In this document: one piece after another, positions 6,826 to 13,092 of the stretch
Layout: each line of letters opens with the position of its first letter
Numbering within the stretch: the stretch's first letter is position 1
IMG/VR virus record: IMGVR_UViG_3300045119_000370
Span: 53,743-117,742 of that record
DNA length: 64,000 nt
Reading direction: 5' to 3' (one strand)
Source: a virus
Notes under the pieces: model-generated
The model's database searches: none
The model's input: only the letters and a program-made list of their open reading frames with translations
What the model was told of the DNA's origin: nothing
Program-made: the position numbers and the translations under genes

Positions 6826-7320
6826 ATGAACACCAAGATCGAATTCGAGCGCGCGCAGATCACCAACCCGCTCGACATCGCCGCCTTCACCTTTTCCGGT
6901 AAGGCGATTTTCACGCTGGTCGGCAAGTCCGGTCGCTACACTTACAAGGTGACCAAGGCCGACGACGGCCCGGTCTATTTCGTGTCGCTGTTCACCGGTA
7001 CCGACAACGCCGACAAGTACGCCTACGAGTACGTCGGCGTCGTCCGCACTTACGACAACGTCGACATCAAGGTGTGGGAGTTCGGACAGACCAGCAAGTC
7101 CAAGATCACGCCGGCTGACCCAAAGTGGGGCAAGGCGATCACGGGCTTCGCGTGGTTGCTGAAGGAGATCAAGAAGGCTCAGACGCTGGAGCCACACACT
7201 CTCGGTCAGGTCGAGTTCTGGCACGAGGGGCGCTGTGGACGGTGTGGCGCGCGGCTGACCGTGCCGGCGAGCATTGCTCGCGGGTTGGGGCCAGAGTGCA
7301 CCAAGCTGGGAGCTAAGTAG
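6826..7320 (+). CDS. DUF6011-like protein with C-terminal zinc-binding motif
   Basis: A 164-residue protein starting MNTKIEFERAQITNPLDIAA. The N-terminal part looks like a small beta-rich domain (FTFSGKAIFTLVGKSGRYTY). The C-terminus carries CGRCGARLTVPASIARGLGP followed by EC, the signature I associate with DUF6011, with three Cys plus a distal Cys for zinc. The ATG at 6826 has the standard GAAGGGAACGAGACC context. A terminator follows at 7391. Function is unknown. Confidence 0.75.
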   Translation: MNTKIEFERAQITNPLDIAAFTFSGKAIFTLVGKSGRYTYKVTKADDGPVYFVSLFTGTDNADKYAYEYVGVVRTYDNVDIKVWEFGQTSKSKITPADPKWGKAITGFAWLLKEIKKAQTLEPHTLGQVEFWHEGRCGRCGARLTVPASIARGLGPECTKLGAK

Positions 7321-7390
7321 AACGACGCGGGGCCGCTGACAGTCGGCCATTCCAGTTCATCAAGTGTCGCTTCACCTGACCGCGTCGTGG

Positions 7391-7424
7391 GAGGCCCCTA
7401 GCGTCGGAGGGGCCTCTTTCGTTT
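7391..7424 (+). terminator. Rho-independent terminator
   Basis: The stem GAGGCCCC (7391-7398) pairs with GGGGCCTC (7409-7416), followed by TTTCGTTT. It ends the rightward transcript just before the convergent gene stop at 7423. Confidence 0.8.
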
Positions 7425-7875
7425 AGACGATGGTGATCTCGTTCGAGGTCGACTCTTCTGAGCCGATTGAGTTGGTGGCGGTTAAGACGCAGAGTGCTTG
7501 CTTGCCGACATCGGCAGGGGTGACCGTGTAGTTCGCACCGTCACCGGATACGTCGTCGCCATCCAGCTGCCATTGATAAGCGTAGGTGCCGGTCCCCATG
7601 GCGTTCCAGTTGCCCATCGTGCAGTTGAGGGTCTGGCCGCTCTGCGAGACGTAGGGCGCGTCCACGACGGTGGGCGGCTCGGTGGGTTCTGGTTCTGGTG
7701 GGGCTGTGTCGTCGCCAGTAATCGGCACCACGATCTCGCTGCCGTCGCCCATCTTGATGACGACCTGCGAGTTGGGCGGGGCTTCCGGGTCGAAGCCTTC
7801 GTCGTTGGGATATGCGATGCGCAGGACGCGCCGTTCTTGTCCCTGCCAAGTGACCGTCAAAGGCGTGGTGGGCAT
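7423..7875 (-). CDS. Ig-like domain protein with N-terminal beta-module
   Basis: A 150-residue protein. Residues 1 to about 52 (WQGQERRVLRIAYPNDEGFD ... NSQVVIKMGDGSEIVVPI) are a paralogue of the small module found at 7957, 8419 and 56421. After a Pro/Glu-rich linker (PPEPEPTEPP), residues 70-150 form a bacterial Ig-like domain (YAYQWQLDGDDVSGDGANYT ... VGKQALCVLTATNSIGS). Ig-like domains often decorate phage virions and bind cell surfaces weakly. The ribosome-binding site AGGAGGA lies inside a perfect 9-bp hairpin (7883-7907), suggesting translational control. Confidence 0.8.
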   Translation of the reverse strand: MPTTPLTVTWQGQERRVLRIAYPNDEGFDPEAPPNSQVVIKMGDGSEIVVPITGDDTAPPEPEPTEPPTVVDAPYVSQSGQTLNCTMGNWNAMGTGTYAYQWQLDGDDVSGDGANYTVTPADVGKQALCVLTATNSIGSEESTSNEITIV

Positions 7876-7882
7876 GGTGTTG

Positions 7883-7907
7883 TCCTCCTGCTGGTGAGGC
7901 AGGAGGA
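7883..7907 (-). promoter_or_regulatory. Hairpin burying the Shine-Dalgarno of the Ig-like gene
   Basis: On the minus strand TCCTCCTGC and GCAGGAGGA form a perfect 9-bp stem around a 7-nt loop. The right arm contains the Shine-Dalgarno AGGAGGA, 7 nt before the ATG at 7875. Folding would block ribosome access. Confidence 0.6.
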
Positions 7908-7912
7908 TAGCA

Positions 7913-7938
7913 AGGCCCCCGTTGTAAGGCGAGGGCCT
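7913..7938 (-). terminator. Hairpin between the module genes
   Basis: A 6-bp stem AGGCCC/GGGCCT follows the stop of the 139-aa gene. It is weak and has no U-tract, so partial termination is the most that can be claimed. Confidence 0.3.
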
Positions 7939-7956
7939 GTCGTTTCAGCTGTTGGT

Positions 7957-8376
7957 TCAGCCGTTGGCGCGGGCTTCGGCCCGCTCGCGGTCGCGTTCGC
8001 GCTTCGTTGGCCGCAGCCGGGGCACCTGACGAGACGGCTTTTCGTCGAAGTTGCCGCTGATGCTTCCGACCGTCGATCCACCGCGTGGATCGCTCTTCAT
8101 GACTGCTTCGGGATCGTCGCCCGGCTCGCGCGGCGGGATACCGGGAGCACCAGTGCCGGCGGACATGTTGTTGGTGCTCTGCGGGTCATTGAGGTGCGGG
8201 TGACCACGCAGCACGACGTCGCCGATATCTTCGCGACGAACTACCCGCTCTTCACCGCCGCCACCTTTGATGATGACCTGCTCGCCGGCTTCCGGGTCAT
8301 GGTTGAAACCCTTGTCGCCGCCGTGTGCCGGTCGGACGATTTGGTAGCCTGCATACTGCGGTTCGGTGTTATTCAT
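7957..8376 (-). CDS. Beta-module protein with disordered basic tail (139 aa)
   Basis: The protein starts MNNTEPQYAGYQIVRPAHGG at 8376, with GGAG upstream, rather than at a longer in-frame ATG. Residues 8-55 are the module (YQIVRPAHGGDKGF, then GEQVIIKGGGGEERVV). The rest is Pro/Gly-rich and ends in a very basic stretch (RPTKRERDRERAEARANG), probably disordered. It lies between the Ig-like and MazG-like module genes and is probably co-transcribed with them. Function is unknown. Confidence 0.7.
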   Translation of the reverse strand: MNNTEPQYAGYQIVRPAHGGDKGFNHDPEAGEQVIIKGGGGEERVVRREDIGDVVLRGHPHLNDPQSTNNMSAGTGAPGIPPREPGDDPEAVMKSDPRGGSTVGSISGNFDEKPSRQVPRLRPTKRERDRERAEARANG

Positions 8377-8418
8377 GGGGTTCTCCACTTGAGAATAGAT
8401 CAAAGGGGAACGCGGTTA

Positions 8419-8592
8419 CTACGCAGACTCACCGGACTGGACTTCGCTCTTGGAGACGGTCTTCTCCTTGCCATCGCTGCCCTTGATGACGACCTGATCA
8501 CCCTTGGCGGCGTCGAAGCCTTGATCGCCCTGCTTGGCGGGACGAACGATCTGCACGTCCTGTCCCTGATACTTACCTTTATTCTGGGTCAT
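8419..8592 (-). CDS. Internal start: free beta-module (57 aa)
   Basis: The in-frame ATG at 8592 is preceded by GGAGGTCTTTCCA, a better ribosome-binding site than that of the full gene. The product would start MTQNKGKYQGQDVQIVRPAK and has the same size and N-terminus style as the stand-alone homologue at 56421 (MEDRGPNKGNWQGQGVVIVR). Two products from one frame are therefore likely. Confidence 0.6.
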   Translation of the reverse strand: MTQNKGKYQGQDVQIVRPAKQGDQGFDAAKGDQVVIKGSDGKEKTVSKSEVQSGESA

Positions 8593-9066
8593 TGGAAAGA
8601 CCTCCGCTGATCGGCCCGGATGGGCCGGGGCATCTTCAACGGTCGAGGTTGCGGATTTGTTCCGATAGAACCTACCGTCGGCTGTCCAGCGTAATGTACC
8701 GTTACGCTGAGCTTTAGTTAAACGCTTGATCTTGCCATCAGCAGCGGTCAGTAACTCGTCGTCGAATGTCGCCGAGAGACGTTGGGTAAAGCGTTGCAAG
8801 AGAGCGGTGTCGGCCAGTTCTCCAATGATCTCGGACTGGTTGGCGACTACGCTGTCGTTGAAGCCGACCTCTGGATGTTTCTCATGCTCGTTCTTCAGGG
8901 CATCATGGATCGATACAGATATGTCAGCTGGCGACGCGCCGCACGCCAGACACAGTTCGACGGTCTCTTCCAACAGGCGCAGTGCGATGGCACGTGACTC
9001 GGGTATCGGCAGTTTGGCGAGGGCGTAGATTTGAATCAGATCGTCTACTAAGTCGTCGATACGCAT
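8419..9066 (-). CDS. MazG-like NTP pyrophosphohydrolase fused to a beta-module
   Basis: The continuous frame of 215 residues starts MRIDDLVDDLIQIYALAKLP at 9066 (GGAGATCAGCC before the ATG). Residues 1-110 resemble the all-alpha MazG/phage NTP-PPase fold, with RLLEETVELCLACGA and EIIGELADTALLQR as metal-binding acidic motifs. Residues 111-138 end in GRFYRNK, and a linker leads to the module at 159-215 (VQIVRPAKQGDQGFD, GDQVVIKGSDGKEKTV). An internal ATG at 8592 with GGAGGT probably also makes the module alone. The family cleaves (d)NTPs to monophosphates. Confidence 0.7.
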   Translation of the reverse strand: MRIDDLVDDLIQIYALAKLPIPESRAIALRLLEETVELCLACGASPADISVSIHDALKNEHEKHPEVGFNDSVVANQSEIIGELADTALLQRFTQRLSATFDDELLTAADGKIKRLTKAQRNGTLRWTADGRFYRNKSATSTVEDAPAHPGRSAEVFPMTQNKGKYQGQDVQIVRPAKQGDQGFDAAKGDQVVIKGSDGKEKTVSKSEVQSGESA

Positions 9067-9088
9067 GGCTGATCTCCGGTGCATGCAC

Positions 9089-9127
9089 TTGATTTGACGG
9101 GGCGTCGCTCATATGTATGATGTAAAG
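9089..9127 (+). promoter_or_regulatory. Promoter with early motif variant
   Basis: TTGATT, a 17-bp spacer and TATGTA form a sigma70-like promoter. The -10 is within ATATG-TATGATG-TAAAG (9111-9127), nearly the same string as in the leftward promoter at 1039-1055. It reads into the 78-aa gene at 9142. Confidence 0.45.
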
Positions 9128-9141
9128 GAAGGGGAAAGACA

Positions 9142-9378
9142 ATGACCATTTACGGAAAAGACCCACGCGAGACCGAGTACGTTGGGAACCCTCACGAATT
9201 CACCGTCGCCTCCGACAAGGACGGTTTTTACTTGGTCAACGAGTTCGACGAGGAAGCACAGGACGGCGTCCGCTTTCTCACCCACGACACCGCTCGTGGC
9301 ATGATACACTGGTTGATCGATAACTGGGAGCCAAGAGACCCGCCCGGCTGGGAAGGTGGTTTCGCCAAGAACCACTAA
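9142..9378 (+). CDS. Hypothetical acidic protein (78 aa)
   Basis: The protein starts MTIYGKDPRETEYVGNPHEF, with AAGGAAGGGG upstream. It is acidic with aromatic residues (FYLVNEFDEEAQDGVRFLTH, MIHWLIDNWEP). It is a single-gene unit between two copies of the early motif. No family is recognised. Confidence 0.7.
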   Translation: MTIYGKDPRETEYVGNPHEFTVASDKDGFYLVNEFDEEAQDGVRFLTHDTARGMIHWLIDNWEPRDPPGWEGGFAKNH

Positions 9379-9381
9379 TCG

Positions 9382-9419
9382 CTTTAGCTCTTGTAAAGTA
9401 GCCCGGTTTCTCCTATATC
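9382..9419 (+). promoter_or_regulatory. Strong promoter with consensus early motif
   Basis: CTTTA-GCTCTTG-TAAAG (9382-9398) contains the -35 TTGTAA (9391-9396). A 17-bp spacer leads to TATATC (9414-9419). The upstream sequence TTTAGCTCTTGTAAAGT is the same as the right arm of the divergent operator at 1667-1683. Confidence 0.65.
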
Positions 9420-9449
9420 AGGGGTGTAGGAAGGAAGGGAACCAAGACC

Positions 9450-9530
9450 ATGAAACGCCTTCTCTTGAAATGGCTGAAAGCCGTTATCCGTTACTTCTCC
9501 CTCGAAACCAAAGAAGACAAGGAGGTGTAA
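9450..9530 (+). CDS. Very short peptide (26 aa)
   Basis: A reading frame of 26 codons (MKRLLLKWLKAVIRYFSLET at its start) is preceded by GGAAGGGAACCAAGACC, the canonical start context of this phage. The first 17 residues form a cationic amphipathic helix. It immediately follows a strong promoter, and the next GTG start lies one base after its stop. It could be a membrane-active peptide or a leader peptide. Confidence 0.5.
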   Translation: MKRLLLKWLKAVIRYFSLETKEDKEV

Positions 9531-9531
9531 G

Positions 9532-9738
9532 GTGACCAAGGCCCTGATGGCGGTGGACTTTCTCGCTCCACGAGAAGCTCCCCGCCCGGCCATGAACCCG
9601 GCCTCCGTGATCTGGCCGGAATGGCCACGCGAGGGCGTCGCCCGGGTCTTCGCCATGGAGACGGCGAAGGGCCGGAAGTGGCGGAACGACCAGCCGGTCG
9701 TCATACTGAACAAGGATTGGAAGGGACCAAGACCATGA
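9532..9738 (+). CDS. Hypothetical protein, GTG start (68 aa)
   Basis: The GTG at 9532 is preceded by GGAGGTGTAAG. The protein starts MTKALMAVDFLAPREAPRPA and is Pro/Trp-rich (PASVIWPEWPREG). Its stop overlaps the next ATG (ATGA). No family is recognised. Confidence 0.6.
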   Translation: MTKALMAVDFLAPREAPRPAMNPASVIWPEWPREGVARVFAMETAKGRKWRNDQPVVILNKDWKGPRP

Positions 9739-9986
9739 CCAAGAGAACCAGAAAATTCGATAGCGAAGAGGGCGAGCGCACTGCGCAGGCTTTATTCACT
9801 TTCATGGGCAAGGTGCGCTTGTACAACGCTGAGGCGCGCGCCGCCGCCATTCGCATCATCGAGGCCGAGGCGAAGAACGAATCCGATCCGGTCGAGAAGA
9901 AGTTTTTCGAGACCGCCGTCGAGTTCATCAAGAACGTCGGCGACAAGCATGATCAGGTCATGCGAGAGACTTACGAAAACATTTAG
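9735..9986 (+). CDS. Hypothetical helical protein (83 aa)
   Basis: The protein starts MTKRTRKFDSEEGERTAQAL at 9735, with the standard AAGGGACCAAGACC context and an ATGA overlap. A longer in-frame start is rejected because it would lie inside the upstream gene without a ribosome-binding site. It is helical and charged throughout. Function is unknown. Confidence 0.7.
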   Translation: MTKRTRKFDSEEGERTAQALFTFMGKVRLYNAEARAAAIRIIEAEAKNESDPVEKKFFETAVEFIKNVGDKHDQVMRETYENI

Positions 9987-10175
9987 GTACCGGAGGAGGG
10001 TTACTAATCGACAGCCGCAGTGGCAACGGGTCAACGTCAAGGCCCCAATGGGTAACCGTGGGTGTCCCCAGTCGGAATCAAGGGCGTGCTCTGGCCTCCT
10101 CCCCCGCTTTAAGGCGGGTAGTCATTTACCAGCGAAGCGCGTCAAGCCACTTTAACACTGACAGGAGCAACGATC
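9987..10175 (+). ncRNA. Noncoding segment with long-range pairing, possible structured RNA
   Basis: This 189-bp gap has no convincing gene. GGAGGAGG (9992-9999) can pair with CCTCCTCC (10095-10102) and would close a loop of about 95 nt. A second hairpin CCCGC/GCGGG (10103-10118) follows directly. The arrangement suggests a structured leader or small RNA. I matched it to no known riboswitch. Confidence 0.3.
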
Positions 10176-10487
10176 ATGAGCGTGAACACGAGAACGGTCG
10201 AGCAGTGGAAGCAGGTGCTAGGACGATTGCCGTCGCCGGAAGGGACGCCAGTCGAGCAGGTCGTGGCGAATCGCGTACTCGGTGATCTGGTCGGATACCG
10301 CCATGGTTCCCGCCACCGCAAGCGTGACTTCGAGGAACTCGCCAACGCGATGACGGCATGGTCCGAGATGAACGCTGAGTCGGTCGTGCTCGCGCGCACT
10401 TACAACGAGGGCCGCGAAGCCAAGGTGCAACGTCATGCCAGTGACGAGTTCGCCAGAGAAATGGCCGGCGACGATGAAGCCACGTGA
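10176..10487 (+). CDS. Hypothetical protein (103 aa)
   Basis: The protein starts MSVNTRTVEQWKQVLGRLPS, with ACAGGAGCAAC upstream. It is mostly helical and ends in an acidic stretch (EMAGDDEAT). It is the first gene after the possible structured RNA and overlaps the zinc-finger gene by 14 bp. Function is unknown. Confidence 0.7.
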   Translation: MSVNTRTVEQWKQVLGRLPSPEGTPVEQVVANRVLGDLVGYRHGSRHRKRDFEELANAMTAWSEMNAESVVLARTYNEGREAKVQRHASDEFAREMAGDDEAT

Positions 10488-10653
10488 GGAGACGTGCTGG
10501 CACTGTGGCGGCACCGGCCTCGTGTCTGTGCCGGCCAACCAGCAGCTGACCGTGCTCTGTGAGGCATGCGGCTGGAAGGGGAGGCGGTACCGCTTTATGG
10601 ATAAGCCTTGCCCACGTTGTGGCCGCCACGAGGTCAAGGAGACAGGCGAATGA
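10474..10653 (+). CDS. Zinc-ribbon protein (59 aa)
   Basis: The protein starts MKPREETCWHCGGTGLVSVP. It has three CxxC pairs (CWHC, CEAC, CPRC). The CxxCxGTG form is like DnaJ-type zinc repeats and common in small phage proteins. It probably binds zinc and may mediate protein or nucleic-acid contacts. The start at 10474 gives a 14-bp overlap upstream, and the stop is coupled to the next gene by ATGA. Confidence 0.7.
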   Translation: MKPREETCWHCGGTGLVSVPANQQLTVLCEACGWKGRRYRFMDKPCPRCGRHEVKETGE

Positions 10654-10862
10654 ACTGGAGCGCGGTCGTCGACAGTCTGCGAGCACAGGCTGACAATGCG
10701 AGCAAGCACGCCGAAGCGCTGCGCACACGCACGGTGACCACTGGTGCCTTGGCTGACGATCCGATCATGGTCGAGCGCGCCAAGACGGTCGAGCGGCACC
10801 GCATCAACGCCAATTTTTGTCTGGCTCTGGCTGAAGCTTTGGAGGCTGGTCTCGATGAGTAA
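10650..10862 (+). CDS. Hypothetical helical protein (70 aa)
   Basis: The protein starts MNWSAVVDSLRAQADNASKH and is Ala-rich and helical. It is coupled by ATGA to the zinc-ribbon gene before it and overlaps the next gene by 8 bp. No family is recognised. Confidence 0.65.
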   Translation: MNWSAVVDSLRAQADNASKHAEALRTRTVTTGALADDPIMVERAKTVERHRINANFCLALAEALEAGLDE

Positions 10863-11049
10863 AATGGTCTCGTTGGCAATGTTGGTCTGTGGAGTTGGCG
10901 GGATGATCATCGGCATGTGGGGAGGCCAGATGATCGGTCTGACGCAAGGTCGCGCTCAGGTCACAGCCGAGGTCAATGAGAAGGTCAGGTGGGAGTGCTC
11001 TAGCTCGGACTATGCCAAGGTCTGGCTCGTCTCCGCGACCGTTAAATGA
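10855..11049 (+). CDS. Small membrane-anchored protein (64 aa)
   Basis: The protein starts MSKMVSLAMLVCGVGGMIIG. Residues 4-28 form a single hydrophobic, Gly-rich segment consistent with a signal anchor, and the remaining 35 residues are polar. The start at 10855 overlaps the upstream gene by 8 bp. A role in the host inner membrane is likely. The function is unknown. Confidence 0.65.
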   Translation: MSKMVSLAMLVCGVGGMIIGMWGGQMIGLTQGRAQVTAEVNEKVRWECSSSDYAKVWLVSATVK

Positions 11050-11339
11050 GTGTTCTTGACACCATCCCCGATGACGTCAAGGTCGAGTACATCGCGCTGC
11101 GTGTCCTCTCGGACGGTCGCGTGATCGGGGTCATGCGGCTGCTCTTTCATTGGACCCTACACGTTGACGTCGATTGGTACGGCTACAACGACCGCTACTG
11201 TTACGCGACGTTGGAGCAGGCCATGGCGGGGTTCAATCAGTGGACCGGGGACGGCGAGCCGAGCGGCTGGCACCGACACGTCAAAACCGGAAGGCGTCGG
11301 CCGAACGGCAACCCGGCGCTGGAGTATGTCAATTTCTAA
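11046..11339 (+). CDS. Hypothetical protein (97 aa)
   Basis: The protein starts MSVLDTIPDDVKVEYIALRV and contains an aromatic segment (HVDVDWYGYNDRYCYATLEQ). It is coupled by ATGA to the membrane protein before it. Its stop overlaps by 4 bp the stop of the convergent SNF2-type helicase gene, so the two operons meet with no intervening DNA. Confidence 0.7.
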   Translation: MSVLDTIPDDVKVEYIALRVLSDGRVIGVMRLLFHWTLHVDVDWYGYNDRYCYATLEQAMAGFNQWTGDGEPSGWHRHVKTGRRRPNGNPALEYVNF

Positions 11340-12910
11340 ACTTTCTCGATGCCGCGCACGATGGCGTCGAACAGGTTCATGCCGGCCTTGTAGAAGGCGA
11401 GGATGCGCTGATCCATGGTGCCGGTCACCACTAGATCGTACAGGAACACGCGGTCGTGCGGCGAGTTCTGGCGCTCGAACCGGCGGATCATTTGCTTCCG
11501 CGTGATCACCGGGACCGGTGACTCGTAGAAAATCCCGTACTGCGCCGCTTGCAGGTTCAGGCCGTAAGCGCCGGCCGTCGACAAGACGAAGACGCGCAGA
11601 CGTGGATCGCTTTCGAAGCGTTGCAGGAGGCCGGCGGCATTGGTCTGCTTGCCACCATACTTGATGTGGCTGATGCCGGCCGTGGTCAGCGCCGCCGTGA
11701 TCACCTCGCCACTGTGGACGAAATCGTGGAAGACCAGAATCTTGCGGTCCTCACGGATCGAATCGATCAGTGCCATGAGCGTGTCGAGCTTGGGGTTCTC
11801 CGGGAAAACATAGTGTGCCTTCTCGCCGTTGTCGTCGTCATGGTAGCCGACGAAGCCGGACGATATCTGGCGCATCCTGAGAAAGGCGTTCTTCATCTCG
11901 CGATAGCTGCCCTTCGCCTCCATGATCACGGTGCGCGCGCGCTGGTAGTACTCTTGCGCATCGGCGGGCAATCCCACCTCGCGGACGATGTGGCTGAGCA
12001 CCGGCAGTGTGCTCTGCTCGACCTCGTAGCGGATCGAGCCATGGGCGAGCAGCCGGTTGAGCTTGGCCATGTTCGCTTTGGTGTCGTCGAAGCTCCACTC
12101 TTGACCGCCGAAGGCGTTCTCCTTGCTCTTGTAGAGCGCGGCGCGGAACAGACCGAGCGTCTCGCCGAGCGAGTAGCCGCCATCGACCAGATACATCTGC
12201 GCCCACAGGGGCGTAGGATCGCGCCCGAAGGGGGTGCCAGCGAGCAGAAAGAAGATGCCGGCCTCGTTGCCCAGCCGGCGGCAAATGCGAAAGGGCAGGG
12301 TGTCGTGAGCGCCGACATGGTTGCTCTCGTCGCAGACGACGCCGTCGACGTGCTTCTGGAGGCGCTTGACCAGCCTCTCGTCGATGATCAGCTTGTCCAC
12401 CGGCACAGCCCGGCCGCCACGTTTGCGCTTGACCGTCTTCAGCGGGCTGACCATGCGGGCCAGCCCGGCATAGGTCTCGACCACGATGGACGCGCGCGCC
12501 GATTCCAGCTGCTCCCACTTCTCGGCGCTCGTGCCGCGCAGGATGGTGTACTTGGTATTCGGCGACCACTTCTGAATCTCTTTCTCCCACGAGTCTTTGA
12601 CGATCTTGTAGGGGACCAAGACCAGCACGGTGTCGACAACGTCGAGGCGGCGGAAGTATCTGGTCAGTGCGATGGTCAGCAGGGTCTTGCCCATGCCAGT
12701 GTCCACCCAGAAGGCGGCGCGACGGCGCATCGCGCCAATCAGAAAGCAAACCTTCTGTTCGAGGCGCAGTGTGTACCAGATCGGCGGCATCACTGGCAGC
12801 GTGCACATCAGTGCGTCGAGTTCAGCGTCGTCGAGCTTCTTCCAGTCGCGCAGGTCGTCGCGCTCGCGGTCGAGGAACTTCTCGATGGCCCTTTTGGGAA
12901 TGATGCCCAT
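11336..12910 (-). CDS. SNF2-family (superfamily 2) helicase
   Basis: A 524-residue protein with both RecA-like halves of an SNF2-type ATPase. Motif I is DTGMGKTLL (near 70-78), motif II is the DExx variant DESN (VVCDESNHVG), and motif III is LLAGTPFG. The C-terminal half has KILVFHDFVHSGEV, a GLNLQAAQ-type motif V and RRFERQNS as motif VI (QxxxRxxR-like). The family uses ATP to move on duplex DNA. Phage members work in replication, recombination or repair. It is the last gene of the leftward replication block with the DnaB-like helicase. Confidence 0.9.
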   Translation of the reverse strand: MGIIPKRAIEKFLDRERDDLRDWKKLDDAELDALMCTLPVMPPIWYTLRLEQKVCFLIGAMRRRAAFWVDTGMGKTLLTIALTRYFRRLDVVDTVLVLVPYKIVKDSWEKEIQKWSPNTKYTILRGTSAEKWEQLESARASIVVETYAGLARMVSPLKTVKRKRGGRAVPVDKLIIDERLVKRLQKHVDGVVCDESNHVGAHDTLPFRICRRLGNEAGIFFLLAGTPFGRDPTPLWAQMYLVDGGYSLGETLGLFRAALYKSKENAFGGQEWSFDDTKANMAKLNRLLAHGSIRYEVEQSTLPVLSHIVREVGLPADAQEYYQRARTVIMEAKGSYREMKNAFLRMRQISSGFVGYHDDDNGEKAHYVFPENPKLDTLMALIDSIREDRKILVFHDFVHSGEVITAALTTAGISHIKYGGKQTNAAGLLQRFESDPRLRVFVLSTAGAYGLNLQAAQYGIFYESPVPVITRKQMIRRFERQNSPHDRVFLYDLVVTGTMDQRILAFYKAGMNLFDAIVRGIEKV

Positions 12911-13092
12911 TAGCGCTTGGTTTTAACTGGTGGCGGTGGCCATGGGGATGGTGTCGGTACACCCAGTGTTTCGGGTGTTTTCTCGCAGCCGACGCAGATC
13001 GGGTTGCCGCGTGCGTTCATGGCGAAGCAGATCGCGCCATCTTTCAGGACGCATGGTGTCATATCGGATTTGGCGTAGGGACACTTGGTCAT
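12910..13092 (-). CDS. Small Cys-rich protein (60 aa)
   Basis: The protein starts MTKCPYAKSDMTPCVLKDGA. Cys at C4, C14, C22, C33 and C36 suggest a zinc site, and the tail is Pro-rich (PTPSPWPPPPVKTKR). It overlaps the DnaB-like gene by 4 bp and touches the SNF2 gene, so it is co-expressed with both. Function is unknown. Confidence 0.65.
   Translation of the reverse strand: MTKCPYAKSDMTPCVLKDGAICFAMNARGNPICVGCEKTPETLGVPTPSPWPPPPVKTKR

Noticed and set aside
11549-12913. Long + strand reading frame opposite the SNF2 helicase gene
   Set aside because: It lies antisense to a clear helicase and is a typical GC-rich shadow frame, without recognisable protein features or start signals.
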